Positions 50,672 to 59,041 of a DNA stretch of 64,000 bases are shown here, piece by piece; positions within the stretch are counted from its first letter, which is position 1; every line of letters begins with the position of its first letter. The position numbers and the translations under genes are program-made. A model generated the notes under the pieces. The model ran no database searches. It saw nothing but the letters and a program-made list of their open reading frames with translations, and was not told the origin of the DNA. Source of the stretch: Sphingosinicella xenopeptidilytica (GTDB taxonomy: Bacteria > Pseudomonadota > Alphaproteobacteria > Sphingomonadales > Sphingomonadaceae); contig NZ_JBHTIK010000011.1 in NCBI RefSeq assembly GCF_042676985.1, positions 62,001 to 126,000 on the forward strand. The letters are read 5' to 3'.

Positions 50672-51900
50672 TGGGTCTGAGCACCGTTGCCATCAAAGCC
50701 GCGAAGGGGCGGGACAAGCCGTTCAAGCTGACGGATGGCGATGGCCTCTATCTGCTGGTCCTGCCCTCGGGCGGGCGGTACTGGCGCATGAACTACCGGT
50801 ATCTTGGCAAGCAGAAGACGCTCGCGCTCGGCGTCTGGCCCGGAACCGGGCTTGCCGAAGCACGTGAGCGCCGGGACGCCGCGCGCAAGGTGCTGGCTGA
50901 CGGGAACGACCCCGGAGAACACATCAAGCTCGAACGCATCGCCGCGAGCGTGGCCGCCGCGAACAGCTTCAAGGCCGTTGCCGATGAGTGGCTGATCAAG
51001 GTCGAGCGGGAAGGCCGCTCGGTGGTCACGATGAAGAAGTTGCGCTGGCTGCTCGACTTCGTGTGTCAATCGATTGGAAAGCGACCCATTGCATCGATCA
51101 CAGCTCAAGAATTGCTGCTGATGCTTCGGAAAATGGAGGTCAAGGGCCACTATGAGACGGCGCGACGGCTGCGCAGCACCTGCTCGCAGGTTTTTCGATA
51201 CGCCATTGCCACGGCGCGTGCCGACCGCGACATCGCGTCCGATCTGAAGGGAGCGCTTATTACGCCGAAGCCTGTTCACCGCGCGGCGATCACCAAGGCC
51301 GATGAGGTAGGAGGCTTGTTGCGGGCGATCGACGCGTTCGCGGGTCATGCGAACACGAAAGTGGCCCTACGCCTCTTGCCGCATGTTTTTGTCCGGCCCG
51401 GCGAACTCAGGTATGTGGAGTGGACCGAACTCGATCTGGACGCTGCTGTCTGGACCATTCCTGCGCAGAAGATGAAAATGCGCCGGCCCCACGCGATTCC
51501 GCTTTCGCGTCAGGCAATCGATATCATCCGCTCGATCCAGCACGATGCGCGCTACTGCCGGTTTCTCTTCCCGTCACTGCGATCCGCCAATCGGCCGATG
51601 TCGGAAAACACGATCAACGCGGCCTTGCGGCGTATGGGCTTCGCGCAGACCGAAATGACGGGTCACGGCTTTCGCGCGATGGCAGCGACTCTGCTCAATG
51701 AAATGGGGATATGGCATGCCGATGCCATCGAGCGGCAGCTCGCGCACTGTGACGGAAATGCCGTGAGGCGGGCTTATGCGCGGGGCGAGTATTGGGAGGA
51801 ACGCGTGCGAATGATGCAGCATTGGTCCGACCATCTCGACACGCTGCGGAGGGCATCTCCCGCGCCAACCGGGGTCAGATATCTCCGGATAGCGGTATAA
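50671..51900 (+). CDS. Tyrosine-recombinase integrase (P4-type, DUF4102)
   Basis: A 409-aa site-specific recombinase. The N-terminal arm-binding domain (KAAKGRDKPFKLTDGDGLYL; LALGVWPGTGLAEARERRDA) is DUF4102. The catalytic domain has the first arginine in HVFVRPGELRYVEW (about 250), TGHGFRAMAATLLNEMG (about 330) and HCDGNAVRRAYARGEYWEER with the catalytic tyrosine. Such enzymes insert islands at tRNA 3' ends, and tRNA-Glu lies directly upstream. The frame is intact, so it may be functional. Confidence 0.92.
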   Translation: MGLSTVAIKAAKGRDKPFKLTDGDGLYLLVLPSGGRYWRMNYRYLGKQKTLALGVWPGTGLAEARERRDAARKVLADGNDPGEHIKLERIAASVAAANSFKAVADEWLIKVEREGRSVVTMKKLRWLLDFVCQSIGKRPIASITAQELLLMLRKMEVKGHYETARRLRSTCSQVFRYAIATARADRDIASDLKGALITPKPVHRAAITKADEVGGLLRAIDAFAGHANTKVALRLLPHVFVRPGELRYVEWTELDLDAAVWTIPAQKMKMRRPHAIPLSRQAIDIIRSIQHDARYCRFLFPSLRSANRPMSENTINAALRRMGFAQTEMTGHGFRAMAATLLNEMGIWHADAIERQLAHCDGNAVRRAYARGEYWEERVRMMQHWSDHLDTLRRASPAPTGVRYLRIAV

Positions 51901-51904
51901 GGAC

Positions 51905-52052
51905 GGGCATTCTACCCATTGGTTGAGGTCGGTTCGCGCCTTCCGATGCAGCGCAGGCCCAAAGTCACCTGCTTCGGAAACGTGCTTTCATCGATCTTGC
52001 GGTAAAGCGTCGTTCGGAAGAGCCCGCTCCGCCTAAGGGCTGCAGGAAGCCG
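51905..52052 (-). pseudogene. Frameshifted AlpA-type regulator remnant
   Basis: On the minus strand the sequence reads LPAALRRSGLFRTTLYRKID then ESTFPKQVTLGLRCIGRRE. This is the helix-turn-helix core of AlpA-family regulators (usual form G-SRTTLYRKI...FPKQV-LG-R..GWRE). The end is frameshifted: a shift after RCIG restores TDLNQWVECPS, the expected C-terminus. No start codon or N-terminus remains. AlpA genes usually lie beside P4-type integrases, which fits. Upstream, 52058-52120 contains ERRIVRKNYTAEQIIKI, reminiscent of an IS3 OrfA start, too short to claim. Confidence 0.6.
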
Positions 52053-52343
52053 AACTCAGCATCCCGCAATCTTTATGATCTGCTCCGCTGTATAATTCTT
52101 CCGTACTATTCGCCGCTCCTGCCAAGCACGAAATAGCCGAAACTCTTACTTTCAATCCGGACCAATTTGTTGGCGAAGGTCACGATTGCGCGCCTGCCCG
52201 AATGTTGCTGAGGTTTGATTGCTCCTGAGATGGGCCTTACAAGTTGGGGCTGGTCAGTTGGTAGATCGCAACGTACGAGCGACACCCCAAACCATTGGCA
52301 GCTTCGGCTGCGTCGTGGGCTGCCAAAAAAGTAGTACGAGTGA
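52053..52343. other. Stretch without a supported gene between the AlpA remnant and nnrS
   Basis: About 290 bp with stops in most frames. Short open frames exist but show no family resemblance that I trust. The composition is lower in GC than the surrounding core genes, and the segment probably consists of decayed mobile-element remains. Confidence 0.4.
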
Positions 52344-53558
52344 TCATCCGGGTCGGCCATCCTTTCGGGGGCTGAGATAGATGGTGCCGCCCCGCAATAC
52401 CCAGGGGAACACGCCTAGCGTTAGCAGCAGGGCGGCGATCAGGAGCAGAGAGGAATGCTCGAACGTGAGGGCCGCTCCGAGCCGTGCCAGCGCCGCCGCC
52501 TGCACTGCTCCAAAGGCAAGCCATGCCACCGCAGGCATGGTCAGCGGTCGTCCGCTATGCCCCTGGGTGACGCGCGTCACCATCGCCACGAGCAGACTTG
52601 CGCCCATGCCGAGCAGCAGGGCGTGAATGGCGGCGATAGGAGGGACAGGAGCCACGGTGGCCAGCGCGGCAAAGAGGAAGCTGGCGGGCGCCCAGGCAAA
52701 GCCCCACAGCAGCACCATCAGCAACCCCGGCACAGGCCTGCGCGGAGTCCAGCGCCACAGCATCATCAGCAATAGCAGCGTCATCGCCGCGGCTATCAGC
52801 CCGCGCAGCGGTGAACCACAATGGGTCGCCACGATGTCTGCCAGTAGCAGCGGCCAGAACAAACCAAGCAGCCAATAGGGGCGCCAACTGACGTAGCCGG
52901 CCACCACATTGCCGGCGAAAAAGGGGATCATGCGGTGGCAGACGGTGACGAAGATGGCGGCGGTTAACCCATGCGTGCCGAGCAGGATCGAAGCCGCTCG
53001 GCCGGGTGCCCACTCACCGGCGGTAAAGGCGAGCAACAGCGCGAGGCCGGCAAGCGCGAGCAGCCAGCCCGCCAAAGCCGAAAGGCCGTGCCAGTGTGGC
53101 TTGCGGGTGGCCTTGCAATGCGCCAGCAGCACGCTGGCGAGCAGCACGGCGCCGATGCCCCATCCAGCCAGCATCAGCGCCAGCGCGGCATTGAGCAATG
53201 CCAATTGGTCGCTCCACAGTGCCGCGGCGAGGAGCAGGCTGCCGAGCATCATCGGGATGGCAGCGGGTAGAAAGCGCCGGGATGGCAGGTCGTCCAACCC
53301 CATCCAGCGCGGAAAGACGGTTGCAAGAAAGCCGAGGATGAACGGCATGAACAGCGCATAGACAGTCACCGGTCCATGCAGTGTCGCGTGGAGCGCATCG
53401 CCCTGTGGGAGACCAAGCGGAAACCAGTGCGCGTCCGTCAGCCGCGCCAGCCACCACAGCGGCAGCATCAAGAGATTGAACACGCCGGTCAGGAACGGCA
53501 GGCGATGGGGTGCGGCGCCAAGCAGGCGGAAGGGGCTTCCCTTTGCGGCGTGGTTCAT
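52344..53558 (-). CDS. nnrS: NnrS-family membrane protein
   Basis: A 404-aa protein with about twelve membrane helices. NnrS is a haem/copper membrane protein linked to nitric-oxide and nitrosative-stress tolerance and co-regulated with denitrification genes. FPRWMGLDDLPSRRFLP, GTHGLTAAIFVTVCHRMIPF, FAGNVVAGYVSWRPYW and MVTRVTQGHSGRPLTM carry the conserved histidines and arginines. The start ATG at 53558 overlaps the stop of the upstream CopD-like gene by 4 bp; an N-terminal extension of 69 codons is that gene read out of frame. Confidence 0.88.
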   Translation of the reverse strand: MNHAAKGSPFRLLGAAPHRLPFLTGVFNLLMLPLWWLARLTDAHWFPLGLPQGDALHATLHGPVTVYALFMPFILGFLATVFPRWMGLDDLPSRRFLPAAIPMMLGSLLLAAALWSDQLALLNAALALMLAGWGIGAVLLASVLLAHCKATRKPHWHGLSALAGWLLALAGLALLLAFTAGEWAPGRAASILLGTHGLTAAIFVTVCHRMIPFFAGNVVAGYVSWRPYWLLGLFWPLLLADIVATHCGSPLRGLIAAAMTLLLLMMLWRWTPRRPVPGLLMVLLWGFAWAPASFLFAALATVAPVPPIAAIHALLLGMGASLLVAMVTRVTQGHSGRPLTMPAVAWLAFGAVQAAALARLGAALTFEHSSLLLIAALLLTLGVFPWVLRGGTIYLSPRKDGRPG

Positions 53559-54022
53559 TGTGCCCAGCCATGCGATCCCGCGACGGCGCCCGCTATGGTC
53601 ACGAAGCCGGCCAGCGACAGCACGACGTGCACGATCTGCAGCCGGCGGTGCCAACGCCCTTCGGGATCGCCTCCCCGTAGCAGAGGATGGATGACCAGCG
53701 GTTCGAGTACGAACAGGATCAGAACGAACACTAGCCAGACAAGCAGCATCGCCCACATCCACCAATAGGCCGGATCAGCAAAGCGCCACCACAGGTCCAT
53801 TCGCCTGACGAGCCAGAAGCCGCTGGCCCCTGTGAGCAGCACCCAAAAACCCGCTTGCGGGGCAAACCGTCCCTCGATCCGGTGAAAGGCGCTGATGCGG
53901 CGCTCGGGCGGCTCGGCCCGGCGGATAGCAGGCAGCACCACCAACGTGACAAACCATACGCCGCCAAACCAGGCCACGACACCGATCACATGCACAGCGC
54001 GCGCTATAAGCAGGTCATCCAT
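53555..54022 (-). CDS. CopD-like four-helix membrane protein
   Basis: A 155-aa protein with four hydrophobic segments: residues about 5-30 (LLIARAVHVIGVVAWFGGVW), 52-72, 85-110 and 125-148. Histidines His10 and His45 lie in HVIGVVAWFGG and FHRIEGRFAPQAG, a pattern seen in CopD/YgjV-type or haem-binding membrane proteins near nnrS. It probably aids NnrS; that is inference. I chose the ATG at 54022 because GGAG precedes it and the earlier ATG lies inside an FNR-type box. Confidence 0.65.
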   Translation of the reverse strand: MDDLLIARAVHVIGVVAWFGGVWFVTLVVLPAIRRAEPPERRISAFHRIEGRFAPQAGFWVLLTGASGFWLVRRMDLWWRFADPAYWWMWAMLLVWLVFVLILFVLEPLVIHPLLRGGDPEGRWHRRLQIVHVVLSLAGFVTIAGAVAGSHGWAQ

Positions 54023-54059
54023 GGCACCGATCTCCAAGCGAATGAAACACTCACTAAAG

Positions 54060-54073
54060 TTGATATCGATCAT
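54060..54073. promoter_or_regulatory. FNR/CRP-type box, probably for the barrel-protein gene
   Basis: TTGAT-ATCG-ATCAT matches the TTGAT-N4-ATCAA consensus with one mismatch. Its centre lies about 51 bp before the outer-membrane protein ATG at 54118, so a class-II position (-41.5) would place the transcript start about 10 bases upstream of that ATG. Confidence 0.6.
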
Positions 54074-54078
54074 TACTA

Positions 54079-54092
54079 TTGATTTATATCAA
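54079..54092. promoter_or_regulatory. FNR/CRP-type box, probably for the copD-like/nnrS operon
   Basis: TTGAT-TTAT-ATCAA is a perfect FNR-type site. Its centre is about 63 bp from the copD-like ATG at 54022; a class-II position would start the transcript about 22 bases upstream of that ATG. Confidence 0.75.
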
Positions 54093-54117
54093 TTGAAGCC
54101 ACAATGACCGGGCTCAA

Positions 54118-55386
54118 ATGGCGTGCATGTCACACGCTTGCATCGGCCTGCCCATAGCTCTCTCCGCCTCTGCACTGTTTGCGCTGATGCCGGCAGCCAG
54201 CGCCCTTGCGCAGGTATCCGCGCCGCCAACCCCCGCCCCGGCCACGGAAATATCCGATGCGGTTACGCCCTATCTCAACGCGCGATACCGGCTTGAAACC
54301 GTGGATCAGGAGGGCATTGCCAAATCGGCGACGGCATCCACGCTGCGCCTGCGCGCTGGTGTGCGTACCGCTGCCTGGCATGGTTTCAGCGCAGTGGTCG
54401 AGGGCGAGGCGATCCTACGCGTCGGACCGAAAGATTATAATGACACGGTGAATGGACGGGCGGCCTTTCCGGTGGTCGCGGATCCATCCGACATATTGCT
54501 AAATCAGGCCTATGTCCGCTGGCAGCCCGCGCGCCAGTTGGAGGTGATCGGCGGCCGTCACGCCATCAATTTCGACAATCAGCGCTGGGTCGGCAGCGTC
54601 GACTGGCGGCAGAACGACCAGACGCTCGACGCCGTGCGCATCGGCATCGTGCCCGCCGCCGGCACGCGCATCGATTATGCATACAGCTGGCGCGTCAATC
54701 GGGTGTTTGGGAAGGATTCGCCGCAGGGCATCTGGCCGGATTCAGATATTCATCTGCTGCGCGGATCAGTCACGCTCGCGCCGTTCGGGACGCTGATCGC
54801 CTATGGCTATTGGCTGGATATACCGGCCGCTCCGGCACTTTCATCGCGCACGCTCGGCGGGCGCCTGACAGGCGAACAACCGCTGAGCGACGGGCTGCGC
54901 ATTCACTATGCCGCCGAATATGCCCGGCAAAGCGACCTGAGTATCAATCCGCGCGATTTCGCACACGACTATCTGTTGTTGGAGCCCGGCATCGGCATCG
55001 GGCCCGTGACGATACGAGTTGGTTATGAGCGGCTGGAAGGCGATGGGATCACAGCCCTGCAAACGCCGCTTGCGACCCTGCACGCCTTCAACGGTTGGAC
55101 CGATCGTTTCCTGACGACGCCGCCGAGCGGTCTTCGCGATCTTTATGCCGACGTGCAGTGGCGCATAGGTTCGCTGTTCACAAGCACTCCGGCAACGCTG
55201 CGATTTCAACTGCACGATTTCAATGCCACGCACGGCGGTGCCGATTATGGTCGCGAAGTGGGCGCGTGGCTAACCGTGCCTGTCACGCGACAGATCAGTG
55301 CCGCGTTCAAACTCTCGCACTATGAGGCGGACGCTTTTGCAACCGACACAACCAAATCCTGGTTCTCGGTCGAGGCCCGTTTCTAA
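54118..55386 (+). CDS. Outer-membrane beta-barrel protein (alginate-export-like) of the nar cluster
   Basis: A 422-aa protein with a signal peptide (ALSASALFALMPAASALAQ). Alternating strands follow (LNARYRLETVD, LRLRAGVRTAAWHGFSAVVE, YVRWQPARQLEVIGGRHAIN), and it ends in a terminal phenylalanine (SVEARF), the export signal for outer-membrane barrels. It resembles alginate-export-family porins. Such barrels in nar/nir clusters may help nitrate or nitrite pass the outer membrane. The ATG at 54118 is chosen; 54127 is an alternative. Confidence 0.75.
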   Translation: MACMSHACIGLPIALSASALFALMPAASALAQVSAPPTPAPATEISDAVTPYLNARYRLETVDQEGIAKSATASTLRLRAGVRTAAWHGFSAVVEGEAILRVGPKDYNDTVNGRAAFPVVADPSDILLNQAYVRWQPARQLEVIGGRHAINFDNQRWVGSVDWRQNDQTLDAVRIGIVPAAGTRIDYAYSWRVNRVFGKDSPQGIWPDSDIHLLRGSVTLAPFGTLIAYGYWLDIPAAPALSSRTLGGRLTGEQPLSDGLRIHYAAEYARQSDLSINPRDFAHDYLLLEPGIGIGPVTIRVGYERLEGDGITALQTPLATLHAFNGWTDRFLTTPPSGLRDLYADVQWRIGSLFTSTPATLRFQLHDFNATHGGADYGREVGAWLTVPVTRQISAAFKLSHYEADAFATDTTKSWFSVEARF

Positions 55387-56075
55387 AGATCATCAACCAC
55401 CGGATCAGGCCGGGCGAGTGCGATCAGCTTCGTACGGTCGATGATCTGTACTGTGGGCCCGCTGATAAGCACGCCGTGCTCTGCCAGCGTTCCACAGGCG
55501 CGGGACAGATTCTCAGGTGTCATGCCCAGCAACGAAGCAATCACGCGCTTTTCGGCAGGTAGCTGGAATTGCACGGTATCTCCCTGCCGCTGGCTTTCCA
55601 GAAACAGGAAATTGGCCAGCCTTTCGAGAGTCTGCCTGAGCTTGATATCCGTCAGCGAGCGCACCAAATTGCGGTAGCGTAACGCAATTTCGGTCATCGC
55701 CGCGGCGGCAAGCGCACCGTCCTTGGCGATCGTTGTTCTCAGCAGCGGCGATGGGATCATCAGGATACGCGAAGCCGATAGCGTCCGCGCCGACATCAGA
55801 TAACGCTGATCGGTGTACGCTGCGGCGAGAATGAAGCTTGAAACGGGGCGCACCAACTGCATCGTGACTTCGCGCGATCCGTTGGTCGTGAACAACTCTA
55901 CCAGCCCGTCCAGGAGCACGTGCAGGAAATCGGCACGACCGCCGGTTTCGATGAGCGTAAGCGCTGGCGGAAAGACCTGCAGGAACGAAGCGTGAAAAAT
56001 CTCCCCGCGCATCCTCTCGTCCATGGCAGCGAACAATGGCAGAGCCGCGATTTCAGGAATCTCTTCGGTGCGCAT
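55383..56075 (-). CDS. Crp/Fnr-family regulator without Fe-S cysteines
   Basis: A 230-aa regulator. The N-terminal cyclic-nucleotide-like barrel covers about 20-130. The C-terminal winged helix (QLPAEKRVIASLLGMTPENL then SRACGTLAEHG, about 170-205) carries E-N-L-S-R in the recognition helix, the E..SR pattern that reads TTGAT half-sites. Only one cysteine is present and no N-terminal cysteine cluster, so it is not an oxygen-sensing FNR; NO- or haem-responsive DNR/NarR-type sensing is likely. It is divergent from narK with its own box. Confidence 0.85.
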   Translation of the reverse strand: MRTEEIPEIAALPLFAAMDERMRGEIFHASFLQVFPPALTLIETGGRADFLHVLLDGLVELFTTNGSREVTMQLVRPVSSFILAAAYTDQRYLMSARTLSASRILMIPSPLLRTTIAKDGALAAAAMTEIALRYRNLVRSLTDIKLRQTLERLANFLFLESQRQGDTVQFQLPAEKRVIASLLGMTPENLSRACGTLAEHGVLISGPTVQIIDRTKLIALARPDPVVDDL

Positions 56076-56119
56076 GACTATAGCACTAACAGTCGCGATG
56101 ATGATTATCAAGAGTTTGA

Positions 56120-56133
56120 TTGATATATATCAA
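56120..56133. promoter_or_regulatory. FNR/CRP-type box, probably for the regulator gene
   Basis: TTGAT-ATAT-ATCAA is a perfect FNR-type site. Its centre lies about 52 bp from the regulator ATG at 56075, so a class-II position puts the transcript start about 10 bases upstream, which would allow autoregulation. Confidence 0.7.
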
Positions 56134-56214
56134 TCATATAATTGATTATTATGAAATCGCGTTCATCTGCAAATCAAGTCGAGTAAATTCCAGTGTTGCC
56201 GCCCTCGCTTTTTT

Positions 56215-56228
56215 TGATCGGCATCAAT
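56215..56228. promoter_or_regulatory. FNR/CRP-type box, probably for narK-narGH
   Basis: TTGAT-CGGC-ATCAA is a perfect FNR-type site. Its centre is about 67 bp before the narK ATG at 56288; a class-II position would start the transcript about 25 bases upstream of it. Confidence 0.75.
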
Positions 56229-56287
56229 AATCTCTTCCCTAACCTAAGCATGGTCGGTCTCATCATTTTGCTGTGCAGGGTAGAATC

Positions 56288-59041
56288 ATGGACGCGACAA
56301 CGGCGGCCCAGCCGACCAAAGGCCTTCAAGCCAAAGCGTTAAGCTTGAGCACTCTTGCGTTCACCACATGCTTCGCGGTTTGGACGATCTTTGCCATCAT
56401 CGGTATCGAGATCAAAAGCCAGTTGGATCTCAACGACACCCAGTTCGGTCTGCTGGTGGGGACACCCATCCTGACCGGGTCGCTCGTGCGGGTCTTCCTT
56501 GGCATCTGGACGGACCAATTCGGCGGTCGTCTGATGTTCACGCTCACGATGTTGGCGTCGGCAATTTCTACCTGGCTGCTGTCGACCGCCGAAAGCTATT
56601 CCCTCATGCTTCTCGCCGCCCTGGGGCTCGGGCTTGCCGGCGGAGGATTCGCTGTCGGCGTTGCCTATGTCTCCAAATGGTTCCCGCCCGAGAAGCAGGG
56701 GACAGCGCTCGGTATCTTCGGCATGGGCAATGTCGGCGCGGCGGTGACCAAATTCCTTGCGCCCTTCGTGATGGTAGCGATGGGTTGGCAGGCGGTTGCC
56801 CAAATTTGGGCGATCGGCTTGGCGGTTGCGGCAGTGCTGTTTTTCCTCTTTGCCCGTAACGACCCCGCGTTTGAAGCGCGCAAGGCGCGCGGTGAGAAGC
56901 CGCGCAGCTTGATCGAACAGCTTGAGCCACTTCGCCATCAACAGGTCTGGCGCTTCTCGCTCTATTATTTCTTCGTGTTCGGCGCCTTTGTCGCACTCGC
57001 CCTGTGGCTGCCCAACTATCTGGTCGGGGTTTATGGCGTCGACATAAAGGTCGCGGGTATGCTCGCGGCAACCTTCTCCCTCTCGGCCAGCCTGTTCCGC
57101 GCCTATGGTGGGATGTTGTCCGACCGCTATGGCGCGCGCAAGGTGATGTACACGACCTTCGGCGTGTCGCTTCTCTGCCTGTTCATGCTCGCCTATCCTT
57201 CGACTGATTATGTCATTCACGGCATTGACGGGGACATCCACTTCTCGACCTCGATGGGGTTGGTTCCGTTCGTGATCGCGGTGTTTGTGCTCGGCTTCTT
57301 CATGTCGCTGGGCAAGGCGGCGGTCTACAAGCACATCCCGGTCTATTATCCGGAGCATGTCGGTGCTGTCGGCGGCATGGTCGGCATGGTCGGCGGCCTG
57401 GGCGGCTTCATCCTGCCGATCGTGTTCGGCGCGGCCAACGATCTCACCAACATCTGGACCAGCTGCTTCATGGTGTTGTTCGCGCTCGTCGGCGTAGCGC
57501 TTGCCTGGATGCACATGGCGGTACGGCAGATGGAGCAGAGCGCAAGCGGGCTCGATCATCGCACCCTGCCGCAGTTCCCGGAAATGGCCTCGATCCACGA
57601 GGAGGGGCGCCATGCCGCCGCCCAGCCGGCGAAGGTGATCACGGAATGGCGTCCGGAAGACAAGGATTTCTGGGAAACGACCGGCCAACGTATTGCGCAG
57701 CGGAATCTCACAATCTCCATTCCCGCATTGCTGCTCGCCTTCTCGGTCTGGATGGTATGGTCGATGGTGGTCGCGAAATTGCCGGCGATCGGCTTCAATT
57801 ATACCACTGACCAGCTGTTCTGGCTGGCCGCCCTGCCTGGGCTGTCAGGTGCGACCTTCCGCATCTTCTACAGCTTCATGGTGCCGATCTTCGGCGGACG
57901 GCTGTGGACGACGCTGTCGACCGCGTCGCTGCTGATCCCGGCTTTCGGCATCGGCTATGCCGTGCAGAACCCGGATACACCCTATCTCATCTTCCTCGTG
58001 CTGGCATTGCTGTGCGGCTTCGGCGGCGGCAATTTTGCCTCGTCGATGTCGAATATCAGCTTCTTCTTCCCCAAGGCGCAAAAGGGCAACGCGCTGGCGC
58101 TCAACGCGGGCCTCGGCAATCTGGGCGTCTCGGTGATGCAGTTCGCTGTGCCGCTGGTAATTACCGCGAGCGTATTCGGTGCCATTGGCGGCGATCCGCG
58201 CCCATCGAGCGAGGGCGGGCAGCTGTGGTTGCAGAACGCTGGCTTCATCTGGGTGCCATTCATCATCGCTTCAACGCTCCTCGCCTGGTTCGGGATGGAT
58301 GATATCGCCGATGCCAAGGCGAGCTTTGCCGAACAGGCCGTGATCTTCCAGCGCAAGCATAACTGGCTGATGTGCTGGCTCTACACCGGCACCTTCGGTT
58401 CGTTCATCGGCTTTTCCGCCGGCCTGCCGCTGCTGGCCAAGCATCAGTTTCCCGATGTCGATGTGCTCAAATTCATTTTCCTCGGCCCGCTGGTCGGCGC
58501 GCTGAGCCGCGCAGGCACCGGCTGGGTGTCGGACCGCTGGGGCGGCGCCCGCGTCACCTTGTGGGTATTCGTGCTGATGATGGTCGGCGTGGTCGGTGTG
58601 ATCTATTTCCTTGAAGCTGCCAATTGGTGGGGCTTCCTTGGCATGTTCATCTTCATGTTCTTCATGACCGGGGTGGGCAATGCCTCGACCTTCCAGATGA
58701 TCCCCAACATCATGCGCCTCGAGGTGCCGCGCCTTATGCCGCAGCTGTCTGCAGCGGAGCAGGTGCGGCAAGCAGAAAAGGAATCGGCGGCGATTGTCGG
58801 TTTCACGTCGGCTATCGCGGCCTACGGTGCCTTCTTCATCCCCAAAAGCTTTGGTTCATCCATCGCAGTGACAGGCTCGCCGATGGCGGCACTGATCAGC
58901 TTTCTTGTCTTCTACGCCAGTTGTGCTGCGCTGACGTGGTTCATCTACACCCGGCGCGGTGGGCTCTTGCACGACATTGAGCGTGGTCGTGTGCCTGCCC
59001 CCGCCGGTACCCCCACCTTCATCCAGGGAGTTGCCGCATGA
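56288..59041 (+). CDS. narK: Fused NarK1-NarK2 nitrate/nitrite transporter
   Basis: A 917-aa fusion of two complete major-facilitator transporters. The first half (about 15-425) has RVFLGIWTDQFGG and the nitrate signature GIFGMGNVGAAVTKF. The second half (about 475-905) has ATFRIFYSFMVPIFGG, GFGGGNFASSMSNISFFFPK and ALNAGLGNLGVSVMQF. A hydrophilic linker joins them. In Paracoccus such a fusion combines a NarK1-type nitrate/proton symporter with a NarK2-type nitrate/nitrite antiporter. The stop overlaps narG (ATGA). ATG at 56288 is preferred over an upstream GTG. Confidence 0.93.
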   Translation: MDATTAAQPTKGLQAKALSLSTLAFTTCFAVWTIFAIIGIEIKSQLDLNDTQFGLLVGTPILTGSLVRVFLGIWTDQFGGRLMFTLTMLASAISTWLLSTAESYSLMLLAALGLGLAGGGFAVGVAYVSKWFPPEKQGTALGIFGMGNVGAAVTKFLAPFVMVAMGWQAVAQIWAIGLAVAAVLFFLFARNDPAFEARKARGEKPRSLIEQLEPLRHQQVWRFSLYYFFVFGAFVALALWLPNYLVGVYGVDIKVAGMLAATFSLSASLFRAYGGMLSDRYGARKVMYTTFGVSLLCLFMLAYPSTDYVIHGIDGDIHFSTSMGLVPFVIAVFVLGFFMSLGKAAVYKHIPVYYPEHVGAVGGMVGMVGGLGGFILPIVFGAANDLTNIWTSCFMVLFALVGVALAWMHMAVRQMEQSASGLDHRTLPQFPEMASIHEEGRHAAAQPAKVITEWRPEDKDFWETTGQRIAQRNLTISIPALLLAFSVWMVWSMVVAKLPAIGFNYTTDQLFWLAALPGLSGATFRIFYSFMVPIFGGRLWTTLSTASLLIPAFGIGYAVQNPDTPYLIFLVLALLCGFGGGNFASSMSNISFFFPKAQKGNALALNAGLGNLGVSVMQFAVPLVITASVFGAIGGDPRPSSEGGQLWLQNAGFIWVPFIIASTLLAWFGMDDIADAKASFAEQAVIFQRKHNWLMCWLYTGTFGSFIGFSAGLPLLAKHQFPDVDVLKFIFLGPLVGALSRAGTGWVSDRWGGARVTLWVFVLMMVGVVGVIYFLEAANWWGFLGMFIFMFFMTGVGNASTFQMIPNIMRLEVPRLMPQLSAAEQVRQAEKESAAIVGFTSAIAAYGAFFIPKSFGSSIAVTGSPMAALISFLVFYASCAALTWFIYTRRGGLLHDIERGRVPAPAGTPTFIQGVAA

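Noticed and set aside
52106..52360. 84-codon open frame upstream of nnrS.
   Set aside because: No convincing domain. A short IVTFANKLVRI piece recalls the end of some IS110-type transposases, but it is too little to call.
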